A stretch of DNA of 39,077 bases from Candidatus Poribacteria bacterium (GTDB lineage Bacteria; Poribacteria; WGA-4E; WGA-3G), in NCBI GenBank assembly GCA_003635305.1, contig PYJE01000191.1, positions 1 to 39,077 on the forward strand. Direction: 5' to 3'. Numbering within the stretch: position 1 is the first letter of the stretch; the number at the start of each line of letters is the position of its first letter. Made by a program: the position numbers and the translations under genes. The notes below the pieces were generated by a model. The model was not told where the DNA came from. It worked only from the letters and a program-made list of their open reading frames with translations, and did not search any database. Below, piece after piece: positions 23,548 to 31,814 of the stretch.

Positions 23548-24825
23548 ATGCAGATACGTATTTTGAAAAACGGAGCGGCGTTTCTCTTATGCCTGCTCAT
23601 TTTGTCAATCGCAGCGAACAGTTTCGCTGAAAACTGGCCCCACTGGCGCGGACCGCGCAACGATGGCACGAGCCACAAAACCGACGCGCCTATCCACTGG
23701 AGCCGCACCGAAAATATCAAATGGCGTTTGCCGCTACCCGGTGAAGGCGCAGCAACACCGGTTGTCTGGGAAAACAAAATCTTCCTGACATCCGCCGAAG
23801 GCGATGCACTCGTCCTGTTGTGCATTAGCACCGAGGGGGAACTCCTCTGGAAACGCACATTAGGACACGGCAACCGCGTGGTGCGCGGCGGCGAAGGCAA
23901 CTTTGCTGCCCCCTCCCCTTCAACCGATGGCGAACACGTCTGGTCCTTCATAGGTAACGGAAACCTCACCTGCCATGACGTTGAGGGAAACCAACTCTGG
24001 CAGACTAACCTGCAAGAACGCTACGGTACCTTTAATCTCTATTTTGTCATGTCAACCACGCCGCTTCTTGATAAGGACAGACTTTACGTCCAACTCATCC
24101 ACAGCAACGCGTGGCTAGTCTTGGCTCTTGACAAAGCCACCGGGGACGAGATTTGGAAGCATCAACGCGATAGCGATGCCACCGCTGAATGCGAACAGGC
24201 ATATACTTCGCCGATTCTCTATCGCGATGCTGAACGAGAGTTCCTCGTCGTGCACGGCGCAGATTACGTCACAGCACATCGCCTTGAAGATGGCGGCGAG
24301 CTCTGGCGATGCGGCGGCTTGAATCCTGTGGCGAGTTACAACTATTCGCTCCGTTTTGTCGCTTCACCCGTTGCAACAGAGGGGCTCATTGTCGTGCCCT
24401 CCGCGAAAAACGGACCGGTTTTGGGCATCAACCCGGCCGCACAAGGGCATGACATTACCGACAGTCAGTGGCAAATCTGGAAACTTCCGCAAGGCACGCC
24501 GGATGTCCCCTCCCCGCTCATCCACGAAGGGTTAGTCTATCTATGCCGAGAAAACGGAGATTTGTTATGCCTTGACGCGAAGACAGGCGAGCGGCTCTAT
24601 CGGGAACGAACGCATCGGCATCGGCATCGTGCATCGCCAGTGTATGCGAACGGGTTTATCTATCTGACTTCTCGCGACGGCGTTGTGAACGTTGTCAAGG
24701 CTGGACGCAACTTTGAAATCGTCGCCACGAATAAGTTGGGTGAACCCATTGCGGCATCGCCAGTCATCGCGAATGGCACGCTTTATCTGCGGAGTTATGA
24801 CGCGCTCTACGCTATCGGTGAGTAG
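23548..24825 (+). CDS. Exported PQQ-like beta-propeller protein
   Basis: The 425-aa protein has a signal peptide (cleavage near SFA, residue 27) followed by ENWPHWRGPRNDG, the usual N-terminus of secreted PQQ-like propeller proteins. About seven to eight propeller blades follow with repeats such as LLDKDRLYVQ, TGDEIWKH, EDGGELWRCGG, HEGLVYLCRENGDLLCLDAKTG and SPVIANGTLYLRS. Catalytic residues of PQQ dehydrogenases are not evident, so it is probably a binding or scaffold protein in the periplasm. CGGAG precedes the ATG. Confidence 0.9.
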   Translation: MQIRILKNGAAFLLCLLILSIAANSFAENWPHWRGPRNDGTSHKTDAPIHWSRTENIKWRLPLPGEGAATPVVWENKIFLTSAEGDALVLLCISTEGELLWKRTLGHGNRVVRGGEGNFAAPSPSTDGEHVWSFIGNGNLTCHDVEGNQLWQTNLQERYGTFNLYFVMSTTPLLDKDRLYVQLIHSNAWLVLALDKATGDEIWKHQRDSDATAECEQAYTSPILYRDAEREFLVVHGADYVTAHRLEDGGELWRCGGLNPVASYNYSLRFVASPVATEGLIVVPSAKNGPVLGINPAAQGHDITDSQWQIWKLPQGTPDVPSPLIHEGLVYLCRENGDLLCLDAKTGERLYRERTHRHRHRASPVYANGFIYLTSRDGVVNVVKAGRNFEIVATNKLGEPIAASPVIANGTLYLRSYDALYAIGE

Positions 24826-24901
24826 GCGCGCTATCCGGACTGACATGTCAGGGCAGATTGCTATATCCACCCTGACACGCCACGAAAACGAGGAACCGCA
24901 A

Positions 24902-25282
24902 ATGCGTCCTTCACGCTTAGAAGTTGCCAAAATTGGGGAAACATTCGCGGCGGCGCACCTCAAAAACAAAGGGTATCACATCCTCGCGCAGAATTACCGC
25001 GCGTCCCGCGGCGAAATCGACCTGGTGGCGAAGGACAGGGACTTCATCGTTTTTGTGGAAGTGAAAACGCGACGCAGCCTCAAGTTCGGACTGCCGCAAG
25101 AGGCCGTAACACCTCGCAAACAGCAACAGATTTCCAAAATCGCTTTAGCCTATCTACAAGAGCGAAATTTATTAGAGACTCCCTGCCGTTTTGATGTTAT
25201 CGCGATTCGCCTGTCCTACCATTTAAAGTTGTTGCGCCTTGAACACATCAAAAACGCTTTTGAATTTCAGGAGGAGAAATAG
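24902..25282 (+). CDS. yraN: YraN family protein (UPF0102)
   Basis: The 126-aa protein has the family core GEIDLVAKDRDFIVFVEVKT with an Asp, a Glu and a Lys in a PD-(D/E)XK-like arrangement, as in Holliday-junction-resolvase-like nucleases. The N-terminal GETFAAAHLKNKGYHIL segment is typical. ACGAGGA precedes the ATG. A longer frame upstream is not supported because homologues start near this Met. The cellular role of the family is not settled; DNA recombination or repair is suspected. Confidence 0.93.
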   Translation: MRPSRLEVAKIGETFAAAHLKNKGYHILAQNYRASRGEIDLVAKDRDFIVFVEVKTRRSLKFGLPQEAVTPRKQQQISKIALAYLQERNLLETPCRFDVIAIRLSYHLKLLRLEHIKNAFEFQEEK

Positions 25283-25321
25283 AGAATCGCTTCCCCGCGA
25301 GAACTCAGTTCCTATTTTCAT

Positions 25322-25350
25322 TTGACAAATTGTCCAGTTTATGGTATCCT
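25322..25350 (+). promoter_or_regulatory. Sigma70 promoter of plsC
   Basis: Consensus TTGACA (25322-25327), a 17-bp spacer ending TGG, and TATCCT (25345-25350). The ATG lies 33 bp downstream. The TGG before the -10 gives an extended -10 element. Confidence 0.72.
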
Positions 25351-25383
25351 ACCGCGAAAACAACCGCTAGGAACAACAAACAA

Positions 25384-26031
25384 ATGTGGTATACCAACAA
25401 CCAATTCTGGACCTCCCGCGCGCTCTATCGGTGGGGACATCGACTCACCAGTCTTTTCTGCAAATGCATGGGGCACCTCCAAGCACACGGCATTCAACAC
25501 ATCCCTCGCGAAGGCGGCGTGTTGCTCGTCTCAAACCACGTCAGCCTGTTGGACCCGGTTATCGTTGGTTCCGCCGCGAGTCGTGAGGTTCACTACATGG
25601 CGCGGAGCAACATTTTCGGCGTGCCGGGGTTAGGACAACTCATCGCTGCCTACAACGCGTATCCTGTCAACAGAGGCGCGCCAGACCTAGGTGCTCTCCG
25701 AAAAACCATCTCACTGCTGCAAGAAGGAAACGTGGTGCTGATTTTTCCGGAAGGCACTCGCAGCGTTGATGGAACTTTAGGGAAGGCACACGACGGCGCG
25801 TGTTTCATCGCGCACCGGGCAGGCGTGCCGACGCTGCCTGTCTACCAGAGCGGCGCGGAACAGATGTTGCCGCGTGGAAGCAAACGCCTCCATCGCACAC
25901 AACTGACTGTAACGTTCGGAAAGCCCATTGATTTTACTGGGCTCGACAAGTTTGAGGTAAGACGCGAGATGTATCAGCACATGGGAAGGCAGATAATGGA
26001 AGCGATTGCGAATCTCAGGGATAACTTATGA
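25384..26031 (+). CDS. plsC: 1-acyl-sn-glycerol-3-phosphate acyltransferase
   Basis: The 215-aa protein has acyltransferase motif I NHVSLLD (HX4D, about residues 52-58), a middle motif with NAYPVNRG, and FPEGTRS. It transfers an acyl chain to lysophosphatidate in phospholipid synthesis, at the inner face of the membrane. The ATG at 25384 lies shortly after AGGAAC and 33 bp from a good promoter. The end overlaps the end of the convergent YchF-type gene by 6 bp, so the two transcripts meet tail to tail. Confidence 0.93.
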   Translation: MWYTNNQFWTSRALYRWGHRLTSLFCKCMGHLQAHGIQHIPREGGVLLVSNHVSLLDPVIVGSAASREVHYMARSNIFGVPGLGQLIAAYNAYPVNRGAPDLGALRKTISLLQEGNVVLIFPEGTRSVDGTLGKAHDGACFIAHRAGVPTLPVYQSGAEQMLPRGSKRLHRTQLTVTFGKPIDFTGLDKFEVRREMYQHMGRQIMEAIANLRDNL

Positions 26032-27132
26032 TGTCGGATTCGCCAAAATTAACAACACATCGCCATCTTGGACCTGATATGTTTTCCCTTCTGCCCGCAG
26101 TTTACCCGTGCTGCGCGCCTGTTGAAAGCCGCCGCACACCGCTAACTCTTCCCAGTGGATTGTCTCGGCACGGATGAAGCCGCGGCCAAAATCGGTGTGG
26201 ATGACACTCGCCGCCTCAACCGCAGTCTGTCCCTGACGCAGCGTCCACGCGCGAACCTCTTTCGGGGCCCCGGTAAAAAAGGTGATGAGCCCGAGCAATT
26301 GATACGAAGTCTGGATGAATCGCGTGAGTGCCGATTCGCCTAACCCCATCTCCGCCATGAAGACTTCCGCATCTGCCTCGTCTAATTGCGAGATTTCCAT
26401 CTCCAGCTGCGCCGCAAGCACAATCATCGCCGTGCGCGGTTGCGCCGCAGACGCAGCGAACCGTTCCGCAATCGCATCCACCGCATCCAGCTGCGCCTCA
26501 CCGATATTCAGGATACGCAACAACGGCTTCAACGTCAAAAACCCGTAACCTCGAATCAGTTTTTCCTCGGCGGCAGAAAAATCGAGGGAACGGAGAGGAG
26601 TGCCGCTCTCCAAAGTCTGCTGACACTTTTCTAAAATTTGCAGCTCGTTTTGCAGTTCCGCAGACTTTTGGTTCTGATACTGCTTTCGGAGGCGGGGGAC
26701 CCTATCCTCAATTACCCGCAGATCAGCGAAGGTAAACTCAAGCGCGACGATTTCCATGTCGCGTTCGGGGTTGACGCTCCCATCAACGTGCGGCACCGTT
26801 TCGTCTTCAAACAGGCGGACGACGTGCGCGAGGGCATCGACAGTGCGCAGCTCAGCGAGCAGTGTCGGCGAAAAAGAGCTCTCGCTGCGTTTACCTATCA
26901 GCAGTTTTTTTTGGACACCCGCGACATCAACGTAATTGATTGTCGCCGGTGTTCCCTTTTTCGGTTTAAGCACTGATACGAGCCTGTCCAAGCGGTAGTC
27001 TGGGACAGCGATGGTGCTGAGGTTTGTCTGTTGGCGGCCCGCGTAACTCCCCGTTTCTGCGGTGGCACGCGCTAAGGCGTTAAAAACGGTAGTTTTTCCA
27101 ACGTGCGGTCTGCCGACAATTCCTATTTTCAT
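26026..27132 (-). CDS. Divergent YchF/Obg-type GTPase
   Basis: The 368-aa protein has a P-loop GRPHVGKTT, NYVDVAGV as G3, a helical insert with LVKG-like features lost, NIGE at the position of the YchF NxxE motif, and a C-terminal TGS-like domain (IHTDFGRGFIRAE and LANPTS). The usual YchF loop KGASKGEGLGN after G3 is replaced by an unrelated QKKLLIGKRSESS stretch, and the P-loop has His where YchF has Asn. It is therefore a diverged paralogue. YchF proteins bind ATP or GTP and associate with ribosomes. The start is the ATG at 27132. Confidence 0.82.
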   Translation of the reverse strand: MKIGIVGRPHVGKTTVFNALARATAETGSYAGRQQTNLSTIAVPDYRLDRLVSVLKPKKGTPATINYVDVAGVQKKLLIGKRSESSFSPTLLAELRTVDALAHVVRLFEDETVPHVDGSVNPERDMEIVALEFTFADLRVIEDRVPRLRKQYQNQKSAELQNELQILEKCQQTLESGTPLRSLDFSAAEEKLIRGYGFLTLKPLLRILNIGEAQLDAVDAIAERFAASAAQPRTAMIVLAAQLEMEISQLDEADAEVFMAEMGLGESALTRFIQTSYQLLGLITFFTGAPKEVRAWTLRQGQTAVEAASVIHTDFGRGFIRAETIHWEELAVCGGFQQARSTGKLRAEGKTYQVQDGDVLLILANPTS

Positions 27133-27147
27133 ATGCTTCGATTTTGA

Positions 27148-27176
27148 TTGACAACGTTTCCTAAAAATGCTAATCT
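27148..27176 (+). promoter_or_regulatory. Sigma70 promoter before a repeat and a small membrane gene
   Basis: TTGACA (27148-27153), a 17-bp spacer ending TGC, and TAATCT (27171-27176). Its transcript would include the palindromic repeat at 27225-27270 in a leader of about 145 nt before the ATG at 27329. Confidence 0.55.
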
Positions 27177-27187
27177 AATTGATAATA

Positions 27188-27290
27188 ACTCAGGACAGAC
27201 GCAAATGCCGCAATGCGCTATCGGGAGGCGCGGTTTGAAACCGCGCTGTGTGGGCGCGCGGACAACGCGCACCTACCGAAATGTTCCCCG
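27188..27290. repeat. Palindromic repeat pair with conserved leader
   Basis: GCGCGGTTT (27228-27236) and AAACCGCGC (27238-27246) form a near-continuous palindrome. A second stem, GGCGCGCGGACAACGCGCACC, follows. The leader CAGGACAGACGCAAATG matches the one at 20300, before another repeat of the family. Confidence 0.85.
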
Positions 27291-27328
27291 CGTCAGTCCT
27301 ACAGATGTTAACGAGAGGTAACCACGAC

Positions 27329-27709
27329 ATGACAACTCCCACTCGGAAGTGGCTCACGAAAGGCTTAACTATCCTCTTAATGCTCATGGTATGCCTTGCA
27401 GTTTTGCAATGGTTCATCATCAAAGAACTCTTCAGTTTCGGCGCGGATATGGTGAAAGACGCGCTGATAAAACAGGCACCCGAAGGCGTAGCCCGTGCGG
27501 ATATTGAGGAGACGTTTGAACGCGTCAAAACCGCCGGGCAGCAGCTCCCGTTTAGTTTCCTCACCGGACGAATCAGCCTCCGAAAAATCAGAGACGTTGG
27601 CAACTACGCGCTGGAAGCAAACGCCGATGAATTCTGGGACGCTGAGGAAATTAACACCCTCCTGCGCATGATGAACGCCTCGGTCGGGTTCAAAGGAAAG
27701 GTTGAATAA
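27329..27709 (+). CDS. Single-helix membrane protein of unknown function
   Basis: The 126-aa protein has a basic N-terminus (TTPTRKWLTKG), one membrane helix (about 13-35), then an amphipathic, charged domain. GAGAGG lies upstream of the ATG. It ends 4 bp before the next gene, so the two are probably cotranscribed. The helix likely anchors a cytoplasmic or periplasmic domain; I recognise no family. Confidence 0.7.
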   Translation: MTTPTRKWLTKGLTILLMLMVCLAVLQWFIIKELFSFGADMVKDALIKQAPEGVARADIEETFERVKTAGQQLPFSFLTGRISLRKIRDVGNYALEANADEFWDAEEINTLLRMMNASVGFKGKVE

Positions 27710-27713
27710 CACG

Positions 27714-28466
27714 ATGCAACTCACGCCCCCTTACGAAAAATTCGCCTATGCCTACGATAGAATGATGAAAAACGTCAACTACCCCCGCTGGGCGCGTTAT
27801 CTCGAAGCACTTTTCGAGAAATACGACAACAAACCACACCGTATCCTCGATGTGGCATGCGGCACCGGCGCGCTCACCGTACTCCTCGCCACAAAAGGCT
27901 ATGAAATGACCGGGGTGGACAGAGCCGCCGGCATGTTGCACATCGCACGAGAAAAAGCAGAAGCGCACAACGTGCACGTTGACTTTCACCAAGCCGATAT
28001 GCGCAACTTCCAGCTCAACCAGCGGTTTGACACAATCCTCTGCACCTACGATAGCATCAACTATGCCATCACCGAAGATGAACTCAGCAGCGTCTTCCAA
28101 CGCGTATCCGAACATCTGGAACCCGACGGGCTGTTCATCTTCGACATCACGACAGAGCGGAACATCGTTGAGCATTTCCACAACAAAACCTTCGCCGAAA
28201 ATCACGAGGACTACTCCTACATTTGGCGGAACAACTATCTCTATCATACCAAAATGTGCCGAACGCACCTAACCTTTTTTATTCGCGACGGCGCAACTTT
28301 CCATCGGTTTGAAGAGATTCACCAGCAGAAAATGTTTGAGGTGGATACAGTCAAGGCCCTGCTCAAATCCGCAGGCTACAAAACACTGAGCATTTACGAT
28401 ATGTATACGTTCAATCGGTGGAACCGCTACTCGGATCGGATTAATTTCACAACGCATTTGGCGTGA
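27714..28466 (+). CDS. Class I SAM-dependent methyltransferase
   Basis: The 250-aa protein has the Rossmann motif I ILDVACGTGALTVLLA (about 44-59), the acidic residue after strand 2 (GVDRAAGML), DMRNF after strand 3 and FDTILCTYDSINY for strand 4. A C-terminal beta region with FFIRDGATFHRFEEIH completes a methyltransferase of the small-molecule type. I use the ATG at 27714. The substrate is not evident. Its partner is the small membrane protein just upstream. Confidence 0.9.
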   Translation: MQLTPPYEKFAYAYDRMMKNVNYPRWARYLEALFEKYDNKPHRILDVACGTGALTVLLATKGYEMTGVDRAAGMLHIAREKAEAHNVHVDFHQADMRNFQLNQRFDTILCTYDSINYAITEDELSSVFQRVSEHLEPDGLFIFDITTERNIVEHFHNKTFAENHEDYSYIWRNNYLYHTKMCRTHLTFFIRDGATFHRFEEIHQQKMFEVDTVKALLKSAGYKTLSIYDMYTFNRWNRYSDRINFTTHLA

Positions 28467-28640
28467 AAGACACGCATAACCACCTGGGCTCGTAGCGCGA
28501 GGGCCTGTCCCTCGTGAAAGACATGCATAACCACCTGGGCTCGTAGCGCGAGGGCCTGTCCCTCGCGAACGTCCCGGGCTAAGGTTGATGTGACAAGCAA
28601 ACCGCTCGGCTCGTAGCGCGAGGGCCTGTCCCTCGCGAAC
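28462..28640. repeat. Three copies of the GCGAGGGCCTGTCCCTCGC repeat (reverse orientation)
   Basis: GGCTCGTAGCGCGAGGGCC... copies lie at 28487-28514, 28538-28565 and 28608-28635. The first two are part of a 51-bp tandem duplication (from 28462). In reverse they match the elements inside coxC and ctaA. The palindrome is GCGAGGG/CCCTCGC around CCTGT. They lie in the 238-bp gap between the methyltransferase and the convergent dehydrogenase gene. Confidence 0.93.
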
Positions 28641-28704
28641 GTCCCTGCCCAATGAAGCATGCCGAGGCACAGGAACTCGGCCTCCGGTATCTCAGAGCGT
28701 TCGC

Positions 28705-29757
28705 CTACAGCCCTTCAGCAATCATATCTCCCACCTGCTCGGTGGTATAGCCCATGCGGCCAGCACCCAGGTCTTGGATTTTGCCGCTTGCAAGCAGATT
28801 ACTGATGGATTTCTCAACCGCCGCCGCCGATTCTGCCTGTCCGAGGTGCTCCAGCATCATCCCGGCTGCGCCGATTGCAGCGATGGGGTTAATCTGGTTT
28901 TTGCCGGTATAGCGCGGTGCGGAACCGTGAATCGGCTCAAACATCGCGACACTCTCCGGGTTCAAATTGCCGGAAGCAGCGATGCCCATGCCGCCCTGAA
29001 TCATCGCACCCAGGTCAGTGATAATATCGCCGAACATATTACACGTCACGATGACATCAAACCACTCCGGGTTTTTCACCATCCACATCGTCGTGGCATC
29101 GACGAGGGTGTGCTCTTTCTTAATATCCGGGAAATCCTCGCCGACTTCGCGGAAGACGCGTTGCCAAAGATCGTGCGCGAACGTCAGCACGTTCGTCTTA
29201 TCGCAAAGCGTTAACGTGTTCTCTTTGTTGCGTTTCTGGGTGAACTCAAACGCATAGCGGATGCAACGTTCCACGCCTTTGTAGGTGTTAATCATCTCCT
29301 GAATAGCGACTTCATCGCGCGTGCCGCGTTTGAGGAACCCGCCGATGCCGGCGTATAATCCCTCGGTATTTTCACGGACGATGACGAAATCGATATCCTC
29401 GGGTCCTTTGTCCTTCAACGGCGTAGGCACACCGGGATAAAGTTTCACAGGACGTAAATTAATGTAGAGATCGAGTTCAAACCGAACCTTGAGCAGGATG
29501 CCTTTCTCCAAAATGCCGGGTTGGACATCGGGATGCCCAATTGCACCGAGGTAGATGGCATCGAGCCCGCGAAGTTCTTCTAATACCGACTCCGGTAGCA
29601 CCTCGCCGGTTGCAAGATACCGTTCGCCGCCGACATCGTACTCCACGGTTTCGTACTGGAAGCCTGCCTGCGCGGCGGCGGCCCCGAAGACTTTCATCGC
29701 CTCGCGCGTCACTTCGGGGCCAATGCCATCGCCAGGGATGAGGCCGATTTTATACAT
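28705..29757 (-). CDS. leuB: 3-isopropylmalate dehydrogenase family enzyme
   Basis: The 350-aa protein is a beta-decarboxylating dehydrogenase: IPGDGIGPEV at the N-terminus, RFELDLYINLRPVKLYPG, the substrate-binding ENTEGLYAG, VDATTMWMVKNPEWFDVIVTCN, DIITDLGA and the NAD-binding FEPIHGSAPRYTGK. The family also includes isocitrate, tartrate and homoisocitrate dehydrogenases. The NLRPVKLYPGVPTPLK stretch and length fit LeuB-like enzymes of bacteria, but no other leucine genes lie nearby, so the substrate is not certain. GGAGG precedes the ATG at 29757. The gene has its own promoter and is divergent from the sugar kinase. Confidence 0.85.
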   Translation of the reverse strand: MYKIGLIPGDGIGPEVTREAMKVFGAAAAQAGFQYETVEYDVGGERYLATGEVLPESVLEELRGLDAIYLGAIGHPDVQPGILEKGILLKVRFELDLYINLRPVKLYPGVPTPLKDKGPEDIDFVIVRENTEGLYAGIGGFLKRGTRDEVAIQEMINTYKGVERCIRYAFEFTQKRNKENTLTLCDKTNVLTFAHDLWQRVFREVGEDFPDIKKEHTLVDATTMWMVKNPEWFDVIVTCNMFGDIITDLGAMIQGGMGIAASGNLNPESVAMFEPIHGSAPRYTGKNQINPIAAIGAAGMMLEHLGQAESAAAVEKSISNLLASGKIQDLGAGRMGYTTEQVGDMIAEGL

Positions 29758-29797
29758 AAATTTCCTCCAAAACGGAATTAAAAGTCAAACGTCTTAT

Positions 29798-29826
29798 ATT
29801 TTACCACATCTGCACCGAGATTGCAA
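29798..29826 (-). promoter_or_regulatory. Sigma70 promoter of the isopropylmalate-type dehydrogenase
   Basis: On the minus strand: TTGCAA (29826-29821), a 17-bp spacer ending TGG, and TAAAAT (29803-29798). It has an extended -10 and lies 40 bp before the ATG. Confidence 0.65.
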
Positions 29827-29840
29827 AGGAAAATGCCATT

Positions 29841-30884
29841 TTGATCTCCGAAACGCGCCTCAAAACCATCCTCAATACATTCGGCGACATGCGCATCCTC
29901 GTCATCGGCGATTTTTATCTCGATGCCTACTGGCACATCGACAAAACGCGCTCTACCCTATCGCTAGAGACACCGTGGCATACCAACCCTGTCGTCGCAC
30001 AACGCTATAGTCCCGGCGCGGCTGGCACCGTCACGAATAATCTGAACGCTTTGGGAGTTGGCAAAGTCTACACACTCGGCGTTATCGGGAAAGATGGGTT
30101 TGGACAGACGCTCCTGAACTGCCTGCAGGAAAAGGGATGCATTACCGATTTCATGATTCAGGCACCGGAACGGGTTACGCCTACTTATCTCAAGCCGATG
30201 CATCGCGGGTATGAAGGCGTGGAGAACGAAGGACCGCGGTTTGATATTGAAAACCAAGTGCCGATGGCGGAAGCCGTTGAAACCCGCGTTATCAGCGCGA
30301 TGCACGAATGCTTGCCGCGTGTCGATGCCGTTATCATCGGAGATCAGATGCCGCACGAGAATTTGGGGGTGGTTACGACAAAGGTGAGAGCGGCACTCTG
30401 TGAACTTGCGCTGGAATTTCCAGAAAAGACCTTCTTCGCCGATTCCCGCACCCGCATCGGCGCATACCGAAATGTCATAGTGAAACCGAATCGGTTCGAG
30501 GCGATGCGCGCCGTTGAACCGGACTGGAAGCGAGATGCCGTTGATAGAGAAACGGCGGAACGATGCGCGCGCATTCTCGCGGAACGAACGCAGAAACCTG
30601 TCTACGTCACGCTTGGTGCCGAGGGCATCCTCGTCTGCAATCAGGGAAACATTATGCACATCCCCGGTGTCCCCTTGGAGAATGACACAGACCCGGTAGG
30701 CGCGGGAGATAGTGTCTCTGCAGGACTCGTAGCGACGCTGTGTGCAACCCGCGGTGAGGAGAGTGTAAGTATTGCCGCGTATGTAGGGAATCTCGTCGCA
30801 TCCATCACCGTCACTAAACTCGGCGAGACAGGCACCGCTTCACCAGAAGAAATCCTCCAACGCCATCGGAGCCTCACCCCATGA
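29841..30884 (+). CDS. PfkB-family carbohydrate kinase, HldE kinase-like
   Basis: The 347-aa protein has a ribokinase fold: MRILVIGDFYLDAYWHID at the start, PGAAGTVTNNLNALG for sugar binding, VKPNRFEA in the middle and the catalytic GAGDSVSAG near residue 295. The similarity is closest to the kinase domain of heptose-7-phosphate kinase HldE. No nucleotidyltransferase domain is fused. The start is a TTG after AAAGGA; the first internal ATG would trim about 16 residues of the N-terminus. Its stop overlaps the ATG of the nitroreductase gene, so they are coupled. Confidence 0.82.
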   Translation: MISETRLKTILNTFGDMRILVIGDFYLDAYWHIDKTRSTLSLETPWHTNPVVAQRYSPGAAGTVTNNLNALGVGKVYTLGVIGKDGFGQTLLNCLQEKGCITDFMIQAPERVTPTYLKPMHRGYEGVENEGPRFDIENQVPMAEAVETRVISAMHECLPRVDAVIIGDQMPHENLGVVTTKVRAALCELALEFPEKTFFADSRTRIGAYRNVIVKPNRFEAMRAVEPDWKRDAVDRETAERCARILAERTQKPVYVTLGAEGILVCNQGNIMHIPGVPLENDTDPVGAGDSVSAGLVATLCATRGEESVSIAAYVGNLVASITVTKLGETGTASPEEILQRHRSLTP

Positions 30885-31654
30885 ACGTTTTTGATGCCAT
30901 CACCCAACGCCGCAGCCATCGCGGCGATTTCCAACAACGCGCCCTTGACGCGGCAGACCTCGGGAAACTCATCAATGCGGCGCGATGGGCACCCTCGCCG
31001 TTTAATGTCCAACCGTGGGATTTGCTCATTATCCGGGAGCCCGAGGCGAAAGCGCGCCTCGCTGAACTAACAGAAACCGCTATCGTCGCGCAATTCAAGG
31101 ACGCGAAATTTCTGGACGATAACAGCCGATGGATGCGCCTCACCGAGGCAGAATGGCAAGAACACGGCGACGGCGTGCTGCTGACAGAACACGTCACGCT
31201 ACCGAAGTTTCTACAAAGTTCACCAGAAAAGTTGAAACCGCTTTTAGACAACGCGAAATCGTTGACGTTTTTGGGATATTTAGGTGCAGGGAAAAAGCCT
31301 GCAAAAGAGATTGCGCAGCAGGTGCGCGACGCGCCACTGCTGCTCTTGGTGACAATGAACTGCCAAAAACGCCCACCGGGTGAGGGAGCCACCCGCTGGA
31401 TGTGGCTCAGCATCGGGATGCTGATTCAGAACCTACTCCTCGCCGCCACCGCGCTCGGTATCGGTGTGCAATTCGTGAGCGCGCCTCTGGAAAGCGAGGA
31501 GCATCGCAATAAAATCCGAGAACTTTTCAACCTGCCGCAGCAGCATGAGGTAATGACGCTGCTCAGGCTCGGTTACGTTGATGGAGCCGGTGGGAATTCT
31601 ATCAGGCTGCCAGCATCGGATTTTGTGCATTTTGAGAGGTATGGCGAGGGATAG
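30881..31654 (+). CDS. Nitroreductase family protein
   Basis: The 257-aa protein shows the FMN-binding pattern AITQRRSHRGDFQQR at the N-terminus, the AARWAPSPFNVQPWDLLII segment, and MLIQNLLLAATALGIGVQFVSAP near the C-terminus. It probably reduces a flavin-dependent substrate with NAD(P)H. It has a longer middle insertion (about 60-150) than minimal nitroreductases, so the substrate may differ. It is translationally coupled to the kinase (ATGA). Confidence 0.9.
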   Translation: MNVFDAITQRRSHRGDFQQRALDAADLGKLINAARWAPSPFNVQPWDLLIIREPEAKARLAELTETAIVAQFKDAKFLDDNSRWMRLTEAEWQEHGDGVLLTEHVTLPKFLQSSPEKLKPLLDNAKSLTFLGYLGAGKKPAKEIAQQVRDAPLLLLVTMNCQKRPPGEGATRWMWLSIGMLIQNLLLAATALGIGVQFVSAPLESEEHRNKIRELFNLPQQHEVMTLLRLGYVDGAGGNSIRLPASDFVHFERYGEG

Positions 31655-31686
31655 GTTTTCCCCCGCCTGACGACAACGCGCGACAC

Positions 31687-31800
31687 CTAGCGATTCGCCA
31701 ACAACTCTTTCAGTGCCGCTTTTTTCTTTTTCAGTCGCCGTTGCTGGCGTTGGCGGATCTGCGTCCGCCGGCGGACCTGGCCGCTTTTACTGCGTGGCAT
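31687..31800 (-). CDS. Very basic 37-aa protein with a strong ribosome-binding site
   Basis: A 37-residue gene begins MPRSKSGQVRRRT and ends in KELLANR. Fifteen residues are Lys or Arg. AAGGGGG lies about 9 bp upstream of the ATG, one of the best sites in the window, and the gene starts 14 bp after the stop of the larger gene on the same strand, so they form an operon. It resembles small basic ribosomal-type or nucleic-acid-binding proteins. I do not recognise a family. Confidence 0.7.
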   Translation of the reverse strand: MPRSKSGQVRRRTQIRQRQQRRLKKKKAALKELLANR

Positions 31801-31814
31801 AAATTCACCCCCTT

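Noticed and set aside
28462-28640. CRISPR array
   Set aside because: Three units only, spacers partly identical and the element also occurs singly inside genes.
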